Origin: Ornithinibacillus sp047228935
Lineage (GTDB): Bacteria > Bacillota > Bacilli > Bacillales > Amphibacillaceae
DNA: 64,000 nt
Direction: 5' to 3'
NCBI RefSeq assembly: GCF_047228935.1
Contig: NZ_JBFEGG010000001.1
Coordinates: 62,001 to 126,000, forward strand
In this document: positions 34,790 through 43,409 of the stretch, one piece after another
How the letters are laid out: the number at the start of each line of letters is the position of its first letter
Position numbering within the stretch: position 1 is the first letter of the stretch
The notes under the pieces: model-generated
What the model was told of the DNA's origin: nothing
Seen by the model: only the letters and a program-made list of their open reading frames with translations
Database searches by the model: none
Program-made: the position numbers and the translations under genes

Positions 34790-35425
34790 ATGACAAATGT
34801 ATTCACACGTATTAAAGATTCAATTGAAGCAGATTTACATGAATTACTAGACAAAAAGGAACAGAAAAACCCAATTGGTGCTTTAAATCAATATCTGCGG
34901 CAAGCGGAACAAGAAGTAGAGAAAGTGCGCAAATTAATAGAGCGTCAGTATAAGTTGAAGGATGAGTTTTCAAAGGAATATTTGAAGGCTGCAGAAATGG
35001 CAGAAAAGCGTGAGAAGCAAGCTTCCATTGCTGAAAAAGCAGGTGAGGAGCAAATGCATGCCTTTGCTCAAAAGGAAAAAGAAGAATATCAAGCACGTGC
35101 TGAAAGAATGAAGGTATCTCGCCAAGAAGCAATCGAGCAACTAGAAGAGTTGGAACAGAAATATGAAGAAATGAAGCACCGTATCAAGGATATGCGACTT
35201 CGCAGAATGGAATTGATGGGACGTGAGAATGTACTTCATGCCAATCATCAAATTAATCGTGTAATGGAAGAAGTGTCAGATAAACCTTTTTCCAAGTTTG
35301 CTGAGATGGAGCGCTATATCGATAACTTGGAATATAGGGTAAATAGCGCTTACTATAAGAGCACATTTGATAGCAAAATTGCAAAACTGGAAAAAGAAAT
35401 GCAAGCAAAGGAAAAAGTGAATTAA
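34790..35425 (+). CDS. liaH: LiaH, PspA/IM30-family envelope stress protein
   Basis: A 211-residue, almost continuous coiled coil of the phage-shock protein A family (VFTRIKDSIEADLHELLDKKEQKNPIGALNQYL at the start). These proteins form large rings under the membrane during envelope damage. The start is ATG 34790 behind GGAGAG; an upstream in-frame ORF would run into a hairpin-containing spacer. LiaI and LiaH are the main output of the Lia response. Confidence 0.93.
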   Translation: MTNVFTRIKDSIEADLHELLDKKEQKNPIGALNQYLRQAEQEVEKVRKLIERQYKLKDEFSKEYLKAAEMAEKREKQASIAEKAGEEQMHAFAQKEKEEYQARAERMKVSRQEAIEQLEELEQKYEEMKHRIKDMRLRRMELMGRENVLHANHQINRVMEEVSDKPFSKFAEMERYIDNLEYRVNSAYYKSTFDSKIAKLEKEMQAKEKVN

Positions 35426-35431
35426 TTGAAA

Positions 35432-35461
35432 TGCACAAAAACTAGCTAAAAATGGTATACT
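35432..35461 (+). promoter_or_regulatory. Possible internal promoter of liaFSR
   Basis: TGCACA (-35-like) and an extended -10 TGGTATACT are separated by 18 bp between liaH and liaF. In B. subtilis a constitutive promoter keeps LiaFSR present before stress; this could play the same role where liaG is missing. Confidence 0.45.
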
Positions 35462-35467
35462 CATGAC

Positions 35468-35491
35468 ACAGGCCCAAGAAATTGGGCCTGT
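35468..35491 (+). terminator. Perfect hairpin between liaH and liaF without T-tail
   Basis: ACAGGCCCAA/TTGGGCCTGT with a GAAA loop. It has no T-run, so it is more likely an RNA 3'-end stabiliser or partial terminator that separates abundant liaIH mRNA from liaFSR. Confidence 0.6.
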
Positions 35492-35517
35492 AAGAGTTGA
35501 TAAGGGGGATTCCTGCT

Positions 35518-36243
35518 ATGTTCAAAAAACTAAAAACGGAAACACTCAACTGGATTATGATCGTAGGAGTAATCCTTCTTATATTTGAAATTATTTTTCA
35601 ATTTGGTGGAGCCATAATTCCTGCAATTTTTTCTGCGATATTTGCCTATATTGGATGGAAAAACTTCCGGCATCTTTGGGGGAAAGTGTTATTTTGGATT
35701 TTTCTTGTCTTTTTTGTTTTCTTCATATTAAATTTGTGGGCAATTCGATTTTTGATTGTCGTGGTAATTGTATTGTGGCTAAAAGATTATTATGAATCAA
35801 AGCAGAGTAAAAGCCTGAAACCGACGCTACCTAACAACGTTATTAATAATGAAAAGCTAATTAAAATGAAACCACTATTTCAAAATCAGTTTTTTGATGA
35901 TGTACAGACAGAGGACATGGCTTATCAATGGCGAGATGTTAATATTCATGGTGCGTTTGGAAATCGGGTGATTGATTTAAGTAATACGGTTCTACCAAAT
36001 GATACAGCAGTAATCTCTATCCGGCATTTAGTTGGAAATATTGAAATTTATGTTCCGTATGAAGTAGAGGTCAGTATTCACCATAGCTCGGTATTTGGTA
36101 GGGCATACATCTTTGATGAGAAAGATGTAAATTTAGTAAATAAGTCATTATTTTTCCAAACGGAACATTATGACACGACCTATCCTAGAGTGAAAATCGT
36201 AACCTCTATTTTCTCAGGTGATATTGAGGTGAAGCGCATATGA
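35518..36243 (+). CDS. liaF: LiaF, inhibitor of the LiaRS system
   Basis: A 241-residue protein with an N-terminal membrane part (four hydrophobic stretches within residues 10-95) and a C-terminal cytoplasmic beta-rich domain (AYQWRDVNIHGAFGNRVIDLSNTVLP; ISIRHLVGNIEIYVP). This is the LiaF/YvqF architecture; LiaF keeps the kinase silent without stress. The stop overlaps the liaS start (ATGA). Confidence 0.9.
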   Translation: MFKKLKTETLNWIMIVGVILLIFEIIFQFGGAIIPAIFSAIFAYIGWKNFRHLWGKVLFWIFLVFFVFFILNLWAIRFLIVVVIVLWLKDYYESKQSKSLKPTLPNNVINNEKLIKMKPLFQNQFFDDVQTEDMAYQWRDVNIHGAFGNRVIDLSNTVLPNDTAVISIRHLVGNIEIYVPYEVEVSIHHSSVFGRAYIFDEKDVNLVNKSLFFQTEHYDTTYPRVKIVTSIFSGDIEVKRI

Positions 36244-37280
36244 TGACAGTTCTTCGCCACATGATGATAGGAATTATATATAGTTTGGTATTAGTGGTTT
36301 TATCTGTAGGGCTATTCTTTTTCTTACAAGAAGAATTTAGTTGGTCCTTGCTTTTAGAAATGCGATTAGGAGATGTTTCCTTTCTCCTAGCAGTTCTAGG
36401 AATTGCGACAGTCTCCGGTGCAATTCTGGGAATTTCTATTGGCTGGTATTGGAAGCAACGAATTCAAGATTTAGATCGGAAGCTAGATAGCTTAATAAAA
36501 GGTCAAAATACAGATTTGGATAATAACTCACACAAAGAATTAAGAAGTCTAGAACAGAAATTAAAGCAATTGCAAGAAAAGATAAATAAGCAGGCTGAAC
36601 ATTTCCAAAATCTCGCAACACAAAGAGCCGAGGAGAGAGAACAAAGCCTTCAGGAAATTGTTGTACAAGAGCGTAATCGCTTAGCAAGGGAACTACATGA
36701 TTCGGTTAGTCAGGAATTATTTGCAGCCTCGATGATGATGTCTGCCATTAATGATACGGCAGGGGAAATGGATAATACGATTCAAAAGCAATTAAGACTA
36801 GTTGAAAATATGATACAACAATCTCAGTTGGAAATGCGGGCATTATTATTACATCTACGCCCTGTAGCTCTTAAAGGAAAATCCCTACTGGAGGGTGTAG
36901 AAGAGTTATTACTAGAATTATTACAAAAGGTTCCTATGGACATCTCTTGGAAGGCAGAGGACTTCCAACTTGATAAAGGTGTAGAGGATCAGTTATTCCG
37001 AATTTTACAGGAGTCGGTATCTAATACATTAAGGCATTCGAAAGCAACAACCCTTCATGTTATGTTGATAATGCGAGATAATACTGCCATTTTACGTGTG
37101 AAGGATAATGGTGTTGGATTTGATATGAGTACAGTAAAAACCGGATCATATGGGTTACAAAATATGCAAGAACGAGCACTTGAAGTTGGTGGTACTTTCA
37201 AGATTATTTCATTACCAAACCAAGGTACTCAGTTGGAAGTGAAGGTCCCTATTTTACGGAAGGAAGGTGAAAGCAGGTGA
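36240..37280 (+). CDS. liaS: LiaS sensor histidine kinase
   Basis: A 346-residue NarL-class kinase: two membrane helices (about residues 8-30 and 48-68) with a short outside loop, a coiled-coil linker, the HisKA_3 phospho-acceptor in RNRLARELHDSVSQELFA, and an ATPase domain with NTLRHSKA and VKDNGVGFDM, GLQNMQERA. The start ATG overlaps liaF; GAGGTGA precedes it. Confidence 0.92.
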   Translation: MMTVLRHMMIGIIYSLVLVVLSVGLFFFLQEEFSWSLLLEMRLGDVSFLLAVLGIATVSGAILGISIGWYWKQRIQDLDRKLDSLIKGQNTDLDNNSHKELRSLEQKLKQLQEKINKQAEHFQNLATQRAEEREQSLQEIVVQERNRLARELHDSVSQELFAASMMMSAINDTAGEMDNTIQKQLRLVENMIQQSQLEMRALLLHLRPVALKGKSLLEGVEELLLELLQKVPMDISWKAEDFQLDKGVEDQLFRILQESVSNTLRHSKATTLHVMLIMRDNTAILRVKDNGVGFDMSTVKTGSYGLQNMQERALEVGGTFKIISLPNQGTQLEVKVPILRKEGESR

Positions 37281-37909
37281 TTAAAGTCCTATTCGCAGAT
37301 GATCATGAAATGGTAAGGATCGGTGTTACGGCTTATCTCTCTGCACAGCGGGATATTGAAGTAATTGCAGAGGCGAGCGATGGAGCTCCTGCAGTGAAGC
37401 TTGCGTTAGAACTTAGGCCAGATATTATTCTAATGGACCTAGTGATGAAAGAAATGGACGGAATTGAAGCAACGAAACAGATTATAGAACAATGGCCAGA
37501 AGCAAAAATTATCATTGTTACAAGTTTTCTTGATGATGAAAAAGTGTATCCTGCATTAGAAGCTGGGGCCACAAGCTATATGTTAAAAACATCTAAAGCA
37601 GAAGAAATAGCTAAAGCAATTCGTTCAACTTATAAAGGTCAATCTGTTCTAGAACCAGAGGTAACTGGAAAGATTATGACTAAAATGCGTGAAAAGCCCT
37701 CCCGACAACTTCATGATCAATTAACCGAACGCGAAATGGAAATTCTACTTTTGGTTGCTCAAGGTAAATCGAATCAAGAAATTGCAGATGAATTGTTTAT
37801 TGCGCTGAAGACAGTGAAAGTACATGTGAGTAATATTCTGGGAAAGCTTGAGGTTCAAGATCGGACACAAGCAGTGATTTATGCTTTTAAGCATGATTTA
37901 GTTAAGTAG
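37277..37909 (+). CDS. liaR: LiaR response regulator (NarL family)
   Basis: A 210-residue regulator with receiver domain (LFADDHEMVR, phospho-Asp in DIILMDLVMKEMDG, Lys in MLKTS) and a LuxR-type helix-turn-helix (LTEREMEILLLVAQGKSNQEIADELFIALKTVKVHVSNIL). The GTG start overlaps the liaS stop (GTGA). It should drive liaIH after antibiotics that act on lipid II. Confidence 0.93.
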   Translation: MIKVLFADDHEMVRIGVTAYLSAQRDIEVIAEASDGAPAVKLALELRPDIILMDLVMKEMDGIEATKQIIEQWPEAKIIIVTSFLDDEKVYPALEAGATSYMLKTSKAEEIAKAIRSTYKGQSVLEPEVTGKIMTKMREKPSRQLHDQLTEREMEILLLVAQGKSNQEIADELFIALKTVKVHVSNILGKLEVQDRTQAVIYAFKHDLVK

Positions 37910-37985
37910 GGGACTCTTCCTAATTGCTCTAAGAATAAACTATTATTAAGGTAATGAAAGTGAACAAAACATCATATCAGAAATG

Positions 37986-38030
37986 GAACTCCCTCAATGC
38001 TTTAAAGTGACAAAGTACCGAGGGAGTTTC
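37986..38030. terminator. Bidirectional terminator
   Basis: Stem GAACTCCCTC/GAGGGAGTTTC between the convergent lia operon and threonine dehydratase gene. Confidence 0.75.
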
Positions 38031-38033
38031 CCT

Positions 38034-38972
38034 CTAGCTTCTCAACGTTCTGACATCCACATTTCCGCCAGATAGCACACACACTACATTCTTGTTTTGT
38101 ATATCTAGTTTTTTGCTCATTGCTGCGGCTACGGTCACTGCACTAGATGGTTCAATTAGTTGCTTCATTCGTTCAAGAACAAAAGATTGTGCCAGCTTAA
38201 TCTCTTCTTCGGAAACAAGTACAAGATCATCTAAATATTTTTGAAGGATAGGAAATGTCATATCGCCTGGCTGATTAGTCCTAAGTCCATCAGCAATAGT
38301 GGTAGTTGCTGGTATGGAAGTAATCATTCCATTTTTTAATGAAAGAAACGTATCATTTGCAATCTCTGGTTCTACACCTATAACCTTTACTTTCGGATTT
38401 TTTTGCTTAATTGCAGTTAATATCCCTGATAGTAATCCACCACCACCAATTGGAACAACAATGGCGTCAGTATCTTCCAATTGATCTACTATTTCTAGCC
38501 CTATTGTGCCTTGTCCTGCCATTACTAATGGATCATCATATGGGGGGATAAAAATACCATTATGTTTAGCTGCCAATTCCTTTGCTCTTGGTAGCCTTTC
38601 TGCTGAAGTGGTTCCACATTTTTCTATATTTCCTCCATATGCTCTGATCGCATTTTGCTTGCTTTCATTTGCATCAACTGGAACAACTATAGTAGCTGGC
38701 ACATCTAATTGTCTGGCTATATAAGCTACGGCCTGTCCATGATTGCCACTGGATGCAGCAGTGACAAAAGTCGCCCCTTCTTTGACTGCTCGTAACACCT
38801 TATTGGTAGCACCACGAATCTTAAAGGAGCCAGTCTTCTGTAAATGCTCTGCTTTAAAATACATTTCATTCCCACATATTTCACTAAGCTGAGAAGAGTG
38901 TAAAATCGGCGTTTCATGAATAAAATCAGCAATATTTTCTTTTGCTTGTATACAATCGTAAAGGTTAATCAT
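38034..38972 (-). CDS. Threonine ammonia-lyase (catabolic type)
   Basis: A 312-residue PLP enzyme with the Schiff-base Lys in TGSFKIRGA, the SSGNHGQ loop and a glycine-rich phosphate loop PIGGGGLLSG. It has no C-terminal ACT regulatory domain, unlike biosynthetic IlvA, so a catabolic threonine/serine dehydratase (TdcB-like) is most likely; serine racemase is an alternative. It follows the threonine aldolase gene by 110 bp, suggesting a threonine-degradation operon. Confidence 0.88.
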   Translation of the reverse strand: MINLYDCIQAKENIADFIHETPILHSSQLSEICGNEMYFKAEHLQKTGSFKIRGATNKVLRAVKEGATFVTAASSGNHGQAVAYIARQLDVPATIVVPVDANESKQNAIRAYGGNIEKCGTTSAERLPRAKELAAKHNGIFIPPYDDPLVMAGQGTIGLEIVDQLEDTDAIVVPIGGGGLLSGILTAIKQKNPKVKVIGVEPEIANDTFLSLKNGMITSIPATTTIADGLRTNQPGDMTFPILQKYLDDLVLVSEEEIKLAQSFVLERMKQLIEPSSAVTVAAAMSKKLDIQNKNVVCVLSGGNVDVRTLRS

Positions 38973-39082
38973 AGGTAAACACCATCCTTTTAACTAAAGG
39001 TTTTCTTGCACCACGATAATCGTTTCGAGCCAGCCGGAAAACTTATGAGCTATAGTCAAGGGGAATTCAGGACATGCCCTAT

Positions 39083-40102
39083 TTAAACGATAGCCTGTAC
39101 GGCAACCAAAGCCCTATCAATATCCTCTCTCGATACATCATAATGCGTGACAAAACGTACGGTTTCTAAACCAAACACACCTGCCAGAACGCCTTTTGAT
39201 TTTAATGCATCGACGAATGTTTCAGGAGTATGTCTGGTTCCTTTTACATTAACGATAATTATATTGGTTTCCACCTTATTTTCTACTTTAATACCATTCA
39301 TGTTAGCTAAACCTTCCGCAAAAACTTTGGCATGAAAATGATCTTCTGCTAATCTATCAATATTTTCTTCTAGTGCAACTAGGCCGGGAGCAGCAATCAT
39401 ACCAACCTGTCTTAAGCCTCCACCTAACATCTTACGCCATTTTCTAGCATGGTTAATAAAATCCACCGTCCCAGCAATGATAGAACCAACAGGTGCCCCA
39501 AGTCCCTTCGATAGGCAAAATTGAACGGAATCAGCGTTTTTAGCATATTCCTTCACTGATATTCCCGAAGCAACTGATGCATTAAAAAGCCTAGCACCGT
39601 CAAGATGAACTTGAAGACTATTTTCTTTAGCTACTTCATAAATAGCCTGCATATTACTTAGAGGTAATATCGCTCCACCTGCTAAGTTGTGGGTATTCTC
39701 CATACAAATTAAAGAAGTAGTTGGGTAGTGTATGTTCTCTGTACGAATCGTATTCTTTACTTCCTCTGGATCCATTGCTCCGTTCACACCTTGAATTGGA
39801 CGTGTTTGGACGTTTGCTAATGCAGAAAATCCCCCAACTTCATATATGTAAATATGCGAGCTTGCTTCTAAAATAACTTCATCACCTGGTCTTGAGTGGG
39901 TCAAGGCAGCGATTTGATTTCCTTGTGTTCCACTAGTCACAAAAAGTGCTTTCTCTTTTCCGAGTAATTCTGCCGCTTTTTCTTCCAATCTATTAACGGT
40001 AGGATCTTCACCGTAAACATCGTCCCCAACTTCAGCAGTGTATGCTGCTTTTCGCATGGACTCTGTCGGCTTTGTTACTGTGTCACTTCTTAAATCAATC
40101 AT
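39083..40102 (-). CDS. ltaE: Low-specificity L-threonine aldolase
   Basis: A 339-residue PLP enzyme of the aldolase family, cleaving L-threonine to glycine and acetaldehyde. N-terminus MIDLRSDTVTKPT, the LHLDGARLFNA Asp region, and the Lys in QFCLSKGLGAPVGSI are typical. AAGGTGG lies seven bases before the ATG. First gene of a unit with threonine dehydratase. A fragment of a second copy occurs at 34133-34196. Confidence 0.9.
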   Translation of the reverse strand: MIDLRSDTVTKPTESMRKAAYTAEVGDDVYGEDPTVNRLEEKAAELLGKEKALFVTSGTQGNQIAALTHSRPGDEVILEASSHIYIYEVGGFSALANVQTRPIQGVNGAMDPEEVKNTIRTENIHYPTTSLICMENTHNLAGGAILPLSNMQAIYEVAKENSLQVHLDGARLFNASVASGISVKEYAKNADSVQFCLSKGLGAPVGSIIAGTVDFINHARKWRKMLGGGLRQVGMIAAPGLVALEENIDRLAEDHFHAKVFAEGLANMNGIKVENKVETNIIIVNVKGTRHTPETFVDALKSKGVLAGVFGLETVRFVTHYDVSREDIDRALVAVQAIV

Positions 40103-40136
40103 TTTGCAACCACCTTAATCTCTATTAAATTTCTTT

Positions 40137-40530
40137 TGTAATGATAAGCTTATTTTTAATTTTATCATATTGTTCGGAGGAAAAAGTTAGTGAAAATTTT
40201 CTCCATACAAAAAGGTAAGGAATAGTTGCATCTTCTGCTTATTCTTAAAAACTTTTCACCCATTCATTTATATGAATTATCAAGGTAAATAAATGAGAAA
40301 AATAGAAATCAAAACTTCAACTGTGGGAGGATATGACTTCCTGTCATAGCAAATAGGGGGGAGAGAAGTTCTCCTCCTTCCTTATCTCTAAACACTTATA
40401 CGCTTCAAATTTTTTACATATTTACTAGACATTGCCCGCATTACCTAAAAGCCAATTGGACATATAGTCCCGATATATCATCTAACAACTAGGTATTATG
40501 TATTAATCTGAGTATTAAGTAATAAATTAA
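40137..40530. other. Long intergenic region upstream of the phosphatase gene
   Basis: About 390 bp without a credible gene. It contains small stems TATGAC/GTCATA (near 40331-40350) and GGAGA/TCTCC (near 40358-40373), without T-tails. It precedes the Pho box at 40531. Confidence 0.5.
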
Positions 40531-40584
40531 TTTTCAAATATTTAACGTAATAGTCAGCTTGTCTTAATATTCCCGCTCTATAAT
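40531..40584 (+). promoter_or_regulatory. Candidate PhoP box and promoter of alkaline phosphatase
   Basis: Hexamers TTTTCA (40531), TTAACG (40542), GTCAGC (40553, weak) and TTAATA (40564) lie in 11-bp register, and the last ends 9 bp before TATAAT (40579-40584). Spacing to the -10 is identical to that at ppk (4245-4309). No good -35 hexamer is present, as expected for a PhoP-activated promoter. Confidence 0.65.
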
Positions 40585-40626
40585 GAAAATGAATTTAAAA
40601 CATTCACTAGGAGAGGGGATTTGAAA

Positions 40627-42282
40627 ATGAAGCAACTATGGAGTAAGAAAGTAGCCATGATTACGACGGCGGCTGTTTTAGCCTTATCATCATTAAGTTT
40701 TGTAGGGTACAATAGTCTAACAGAGGCTAAGAGTAAGAAGAAAGAACCTACTAATGTCATCATGATGGTAATGGATGGAACGAGTGCAGGTGCCACTTCG
40801 TTAGCAAGGTGGTATAAAGGAGAAAACCTTGCCATGGATGAAATCGTTACTGGGGCAGTCCGTACTCATTCAGCTGAATCAGCGATTACCGACTCAGCAC
40901 CAGCTGCAACTGCTTTGGCTACAGGACATAAAAGTAATGATAAGGTTATTGGGCTTCTTCCTGAAGTAGTTAATACCCCAGGCGTTGAAGCTGTTGATCC
41001 TGAAGATGCCTTTAAACCAGTAGCAAACGTATTAGAAGGAGCAAAACTTCTAGGCAAGGCAACAGGTATCATTTCAACTTCCGAAATTCAACATGCAACA
41101 CCAGCTGGATTTTCTTCGCATGCTGTACATCGCAGCAATTACCAAGATATAGCCGAGCAACAAGTGTATCAGGAAATTGATGTGGTTCTTGGAGGAGGAA
41201 AAGAATCCTTATTACCAGGCCAATCAGGAAATTCCAGAGTTGATGGTGAAAATTTAGTACAAGTACTTGATGATAAAGGATATGACTTTGTTGAAACACG
41301 TGATGAGCTTTTAAATTCCAATTCAGATAAGATTTGGGGAGCATTTGCCACATCAGCTATGGCTTATGACTTTGACCGTAAAGCTACAAACAATGATGAA
41401 CCATCCCTTGCTGAGATGACTAAAAAGGGTATTGATACTCTTTCCAAAAATGAAGAAGGATTCTTCCTATTTGTAGAGGGAAGTAAGGTAGACTGGGCAG
41501 CACATGCAAACGATACAATCGGTATTATTAGTGACGTATTGGCTTTTGATGATGCAGTACATGAAGCACTAGAATTTGCAAAAAAAGATGGAAATACAAT
41601 GGTAATCGTTGTTAGTGACCATGGAAACAGTGGGATTACAATGGGAAATCTAAACACGAACTCTAATTATCCTGAAATTCCAGTATCTGATTATATTGAT
41701 CCTTTAAAGAAAGCAACAATGACACTTGAGGGTGCTTTGAATCAACTTAATGCTGATCGCTCTAATATGAAGGAAGTAGCAGAATTATATGGTTTAGACA
41801 ACCTAACAGATGAAGAAATTAATGATTTAAAGTCATCGGATTCATTATCAGCAGATATGGTTAACATGTTAGCAGATCGAGCGAACATTGGCTTTTCTAC
41901 TGGTGGGCATACTGGAGAGGATGTTTTTCTTTATGCGTATGGTCCATCTAAACCAGTAGGATTAGTAGATAACACGGATCTAGCGAAAGCAATGGCTAAA
42001 TTCTTAAATGTTGATTTAGATAAATCAACGGACAAGCTTTTTGTAAATGCAAGAGAGTCTTTTGAACAAAAAGGATACAAGACTCGTATTGATGTAACTG
42101 ATGAGAATAATCCTGTATTTATTGCAGAAAAGAAAAATATTCAAATCGAGCTACCTGTTAATAAAAACGTTGCTTATGTTACACAAAATAATAAAAATTT
42201 CACGAAGGTACTTGATGGTGTAACGGTTTATAATTCAGAAGATTTCTATGTATCGAAAGAAGCATTGAATCTATCTAAATAA
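40627..42282 (+). CDS. Secreted alkaline phosphatase
   Basis: A 551-residue phosphatase. Signal peptide of about 35 residues (MKQLWSKK, hydrophobic core, then EAKSKKK). Metal and nucleophile motifs: VIMMVMDGTS, the nucleophile Ser in ITDSAPAATALATGHK, EGSKVDWAAHAND, VVSDHGNSG and FSTGGHTGEDV. A C-terminal stretch of about 80 residues after the catalytic domain is probably a small added domain. ATG 40627 is eight bases after GGGG; TTG 40621 is too close. Releases phosphate outside the cell under phosphate limitation. Confidence 0.93.
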   Translation: MKQLWSKKVAMITTAAVLALSSLSFVGYNSLTEAKSKKKEPTNVIMMVMDGTSAGATSLARWYKGENLAMDEIVTGAVRTHSAESAITDSAPAATALATGHKSNDKVIGLLPEVVNTPGVEAVDPEDAFKPVANVLEGAKLLGKATGIISTSEIQHATPAGFSSHAVHRSNYQDIAEQQVYQEIDVVLGGGKESLLPGQSGNSRVDGENLVQVLDDKGYDFVETRDELLNSNSDKIWGAFATSAMAYDFDRKATNNDEPSLAEMTKKGIDTLSKNEEGFFLFVEGSKVDWAAHANDTIGIISDVLAFDDAVHEALEFAKKDGNTMVIVVSDHGNSGITMGNLNTNSNYPEIPVSDYIDPLKKATMTLEGALNQLNADRSNMKEVAELYGLDNLTDEEINDLKSSDSLSADMVNMLADRANIGFSTGGHTGEDVFLYAYGPSKPVGLVDNTDLAKAMAKFLNVDLDKSTDKLFVNARESFEQKGYKTRIDVTDENNPVFIAEKKNIQIELPVNKNVAYVTQNNKNFTKVLDGVTVYNSEDFYVSKEALNLSK

Positions 42283-42446
42283 CTTTGTGATAGCTTTTAA
42301 TAACGATAATTTAGGGGAAGTGCCTTTTTAAGTAGCTACTAACAAATTCCTCTGTTTGAGCATGTTAATCATGCCTAACCCAGTAATGTATATCAGATTT
42401 TATAGATGCTGATAGTGAAATAGGGCTATCATTGAGATAGAAATGA

Positions 42447-42590
42447 TGTTATACTTATCAAGCGATGAGCTGATTTGTATAAGTCGGGAGGACAATGCAA
42501 TACATGTGCATGTGAACCACATGGTCCTACGCCACAATTATAAACGCATGAAACCGCCTAATTATTAGGCGGTTTTTTTATGTGCAATAG
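42447..42590 (+). ncRNA. Candidate small RNA with promoter and terminator
   Basis: An extended -10 (TGTTATACT, 42447-42455) predicts a transcript from about 42462 to a strong terminator at 42551-42579 (AAACCGCCTAA/TTAGGCGGTTT plus T-run). No gene of that orientation lies upstream within reach except the phosphatase (ends 42282), and the next gene is on the other strand. The RNA can form AGGACAATG/CATGGTCCT and a central ACATGTGCATGT element. A GGGAGG followed by a tiny frame (MQYMCM) is present. I do not match it to a known RNA family. Confidence 0.5.
42551..42579 (+). terminator. Intrinsic terminator of the candidate small RNA
   Basis: Perfect 11-bp stem AAACCGCCTAA/TTAGGCGGTTT with a three-base loop and a T-run. 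Confidence 0.9.
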
Positions 42591-42616
42591 TTAGGTTTAG
42601 TGAGGAAATTTCCAAA

Positions 42617-43216
42617 CTAATCCTCCCCAACAAACCTAACCGAAGCCATATGTGTTTGCGCTAACCGTATAACTTCCTTAATAAACTCCTCCTGAGAAGC
42701 GTTAAATCCCGTATTAATCCAATGAGATATCAGACCGTAAAATCCGTATGCTGTATAACGTGTAAAGTAATCCATATTTACTGGTAAGTTATCTATCGTT
42801 TCGAATTGAAACTTATCCTGGTAGATTTTTATGATAGTTTCCGGAAATTTAGTATGCAATTCTGGAATAGAATCTTGGTAGGTAATCAACTCAAAGAAGT
42901 TACCATTCTCATATATATAGGAAATGATATTAAAGGAGTTTGCAGTAAGTCGAACGGTATTAACCTTTTGAATAGATTGATAAGGTTTCCTGACCGCTTC
43001 TTCTATTCCCAGGAGCATAGTATTTAACAAATCCTCCGCTAGATTAAATTTATCTTGATAATGGGTATAGAAAGTACTTCGGTTATACTTGGCGTATTGA
43101 ACAATATCCTTGACCGTAATAGACTGGAATCCCTTTTCTTTGATTAAAGCAATAAGGGCTAATTGAAAATGTTCTTTTGTTCGGTTTTTACGTGGAGTGG
43201 AAAGAAGTTCAGTCAT
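42617..43216 (-). CDS. TetR/AcrR-family regulator
   Basis: A 199-residue regulator with N-terminal helix-turn-helix (ITVKDIVQYAKYNRSTFYTHYQDK) and an all-helical C-terminal domain resembling the DhaS/TetR_C type. It is divergent from an SDR gene. The spacer has several ATAGACA-like elements, likely operators. Confidence 0.87.
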   Translation of the reverse strand: MTELLSTPRKNRTKEHFQLALIALIKEKGFQSITVKDIVQYAKYNRSTFYTHYQDKFNLAEDLLNTMLLGIEEAVRKPYQSIQKVNTVRLTANSFNIISYIYENGNFFELITYQDSIPELHTKFPETIIKIYQDKFQFETIDNLPVNMDYFTRYTAYGFYGLISHWINTGFNASQEEFIKEVIRLAQTHMASVRFVGED

Positions 43217-43264
43217 TAGGATACCTCCTGTAATAAACAGTTTACTAAAATCTGTATAAATAAT

Positions 43265-43302
43265 AGACAGTTACGTATAATATGTCTGCCTAATAGACAA
43301 TA
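43265..43302. promoter_or_regulatory. Repeated AATAGACA elements between tetR and SDR genes
   Basis: AATAGACAGTTACG, an opposed TGTCTG and AATAGACAATAAGG occur within 40 bp, making an AGACA-N13-TGTCT inverted pair and a direct repeat. Their place between divergent genes suggests TetR-type operator sites. Confidence 0.45.
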
Positions 43303-43409
43303 AGGAAAGTATTGATGGTTGGATAACAAAACGTTAAGTACTACAATAAATTTGTAAACCTTTTCAATTAAAAGATTGTATAAATATATTATAACAGGAG
43401 GAATTCATA

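Noticed and set aside
40137..40530. Gene in the long spacer before alkaline phosphatase
   Set aside because: No frame with a start, ribosome binding site and reasonable length was found; only small stems and promoter elements are visible.
41069..41657. Open frames antisense to alkaline phosphatase
   Set aside because: No start signals or protein-like composition; the sense strand carries all phosphatase motifs.
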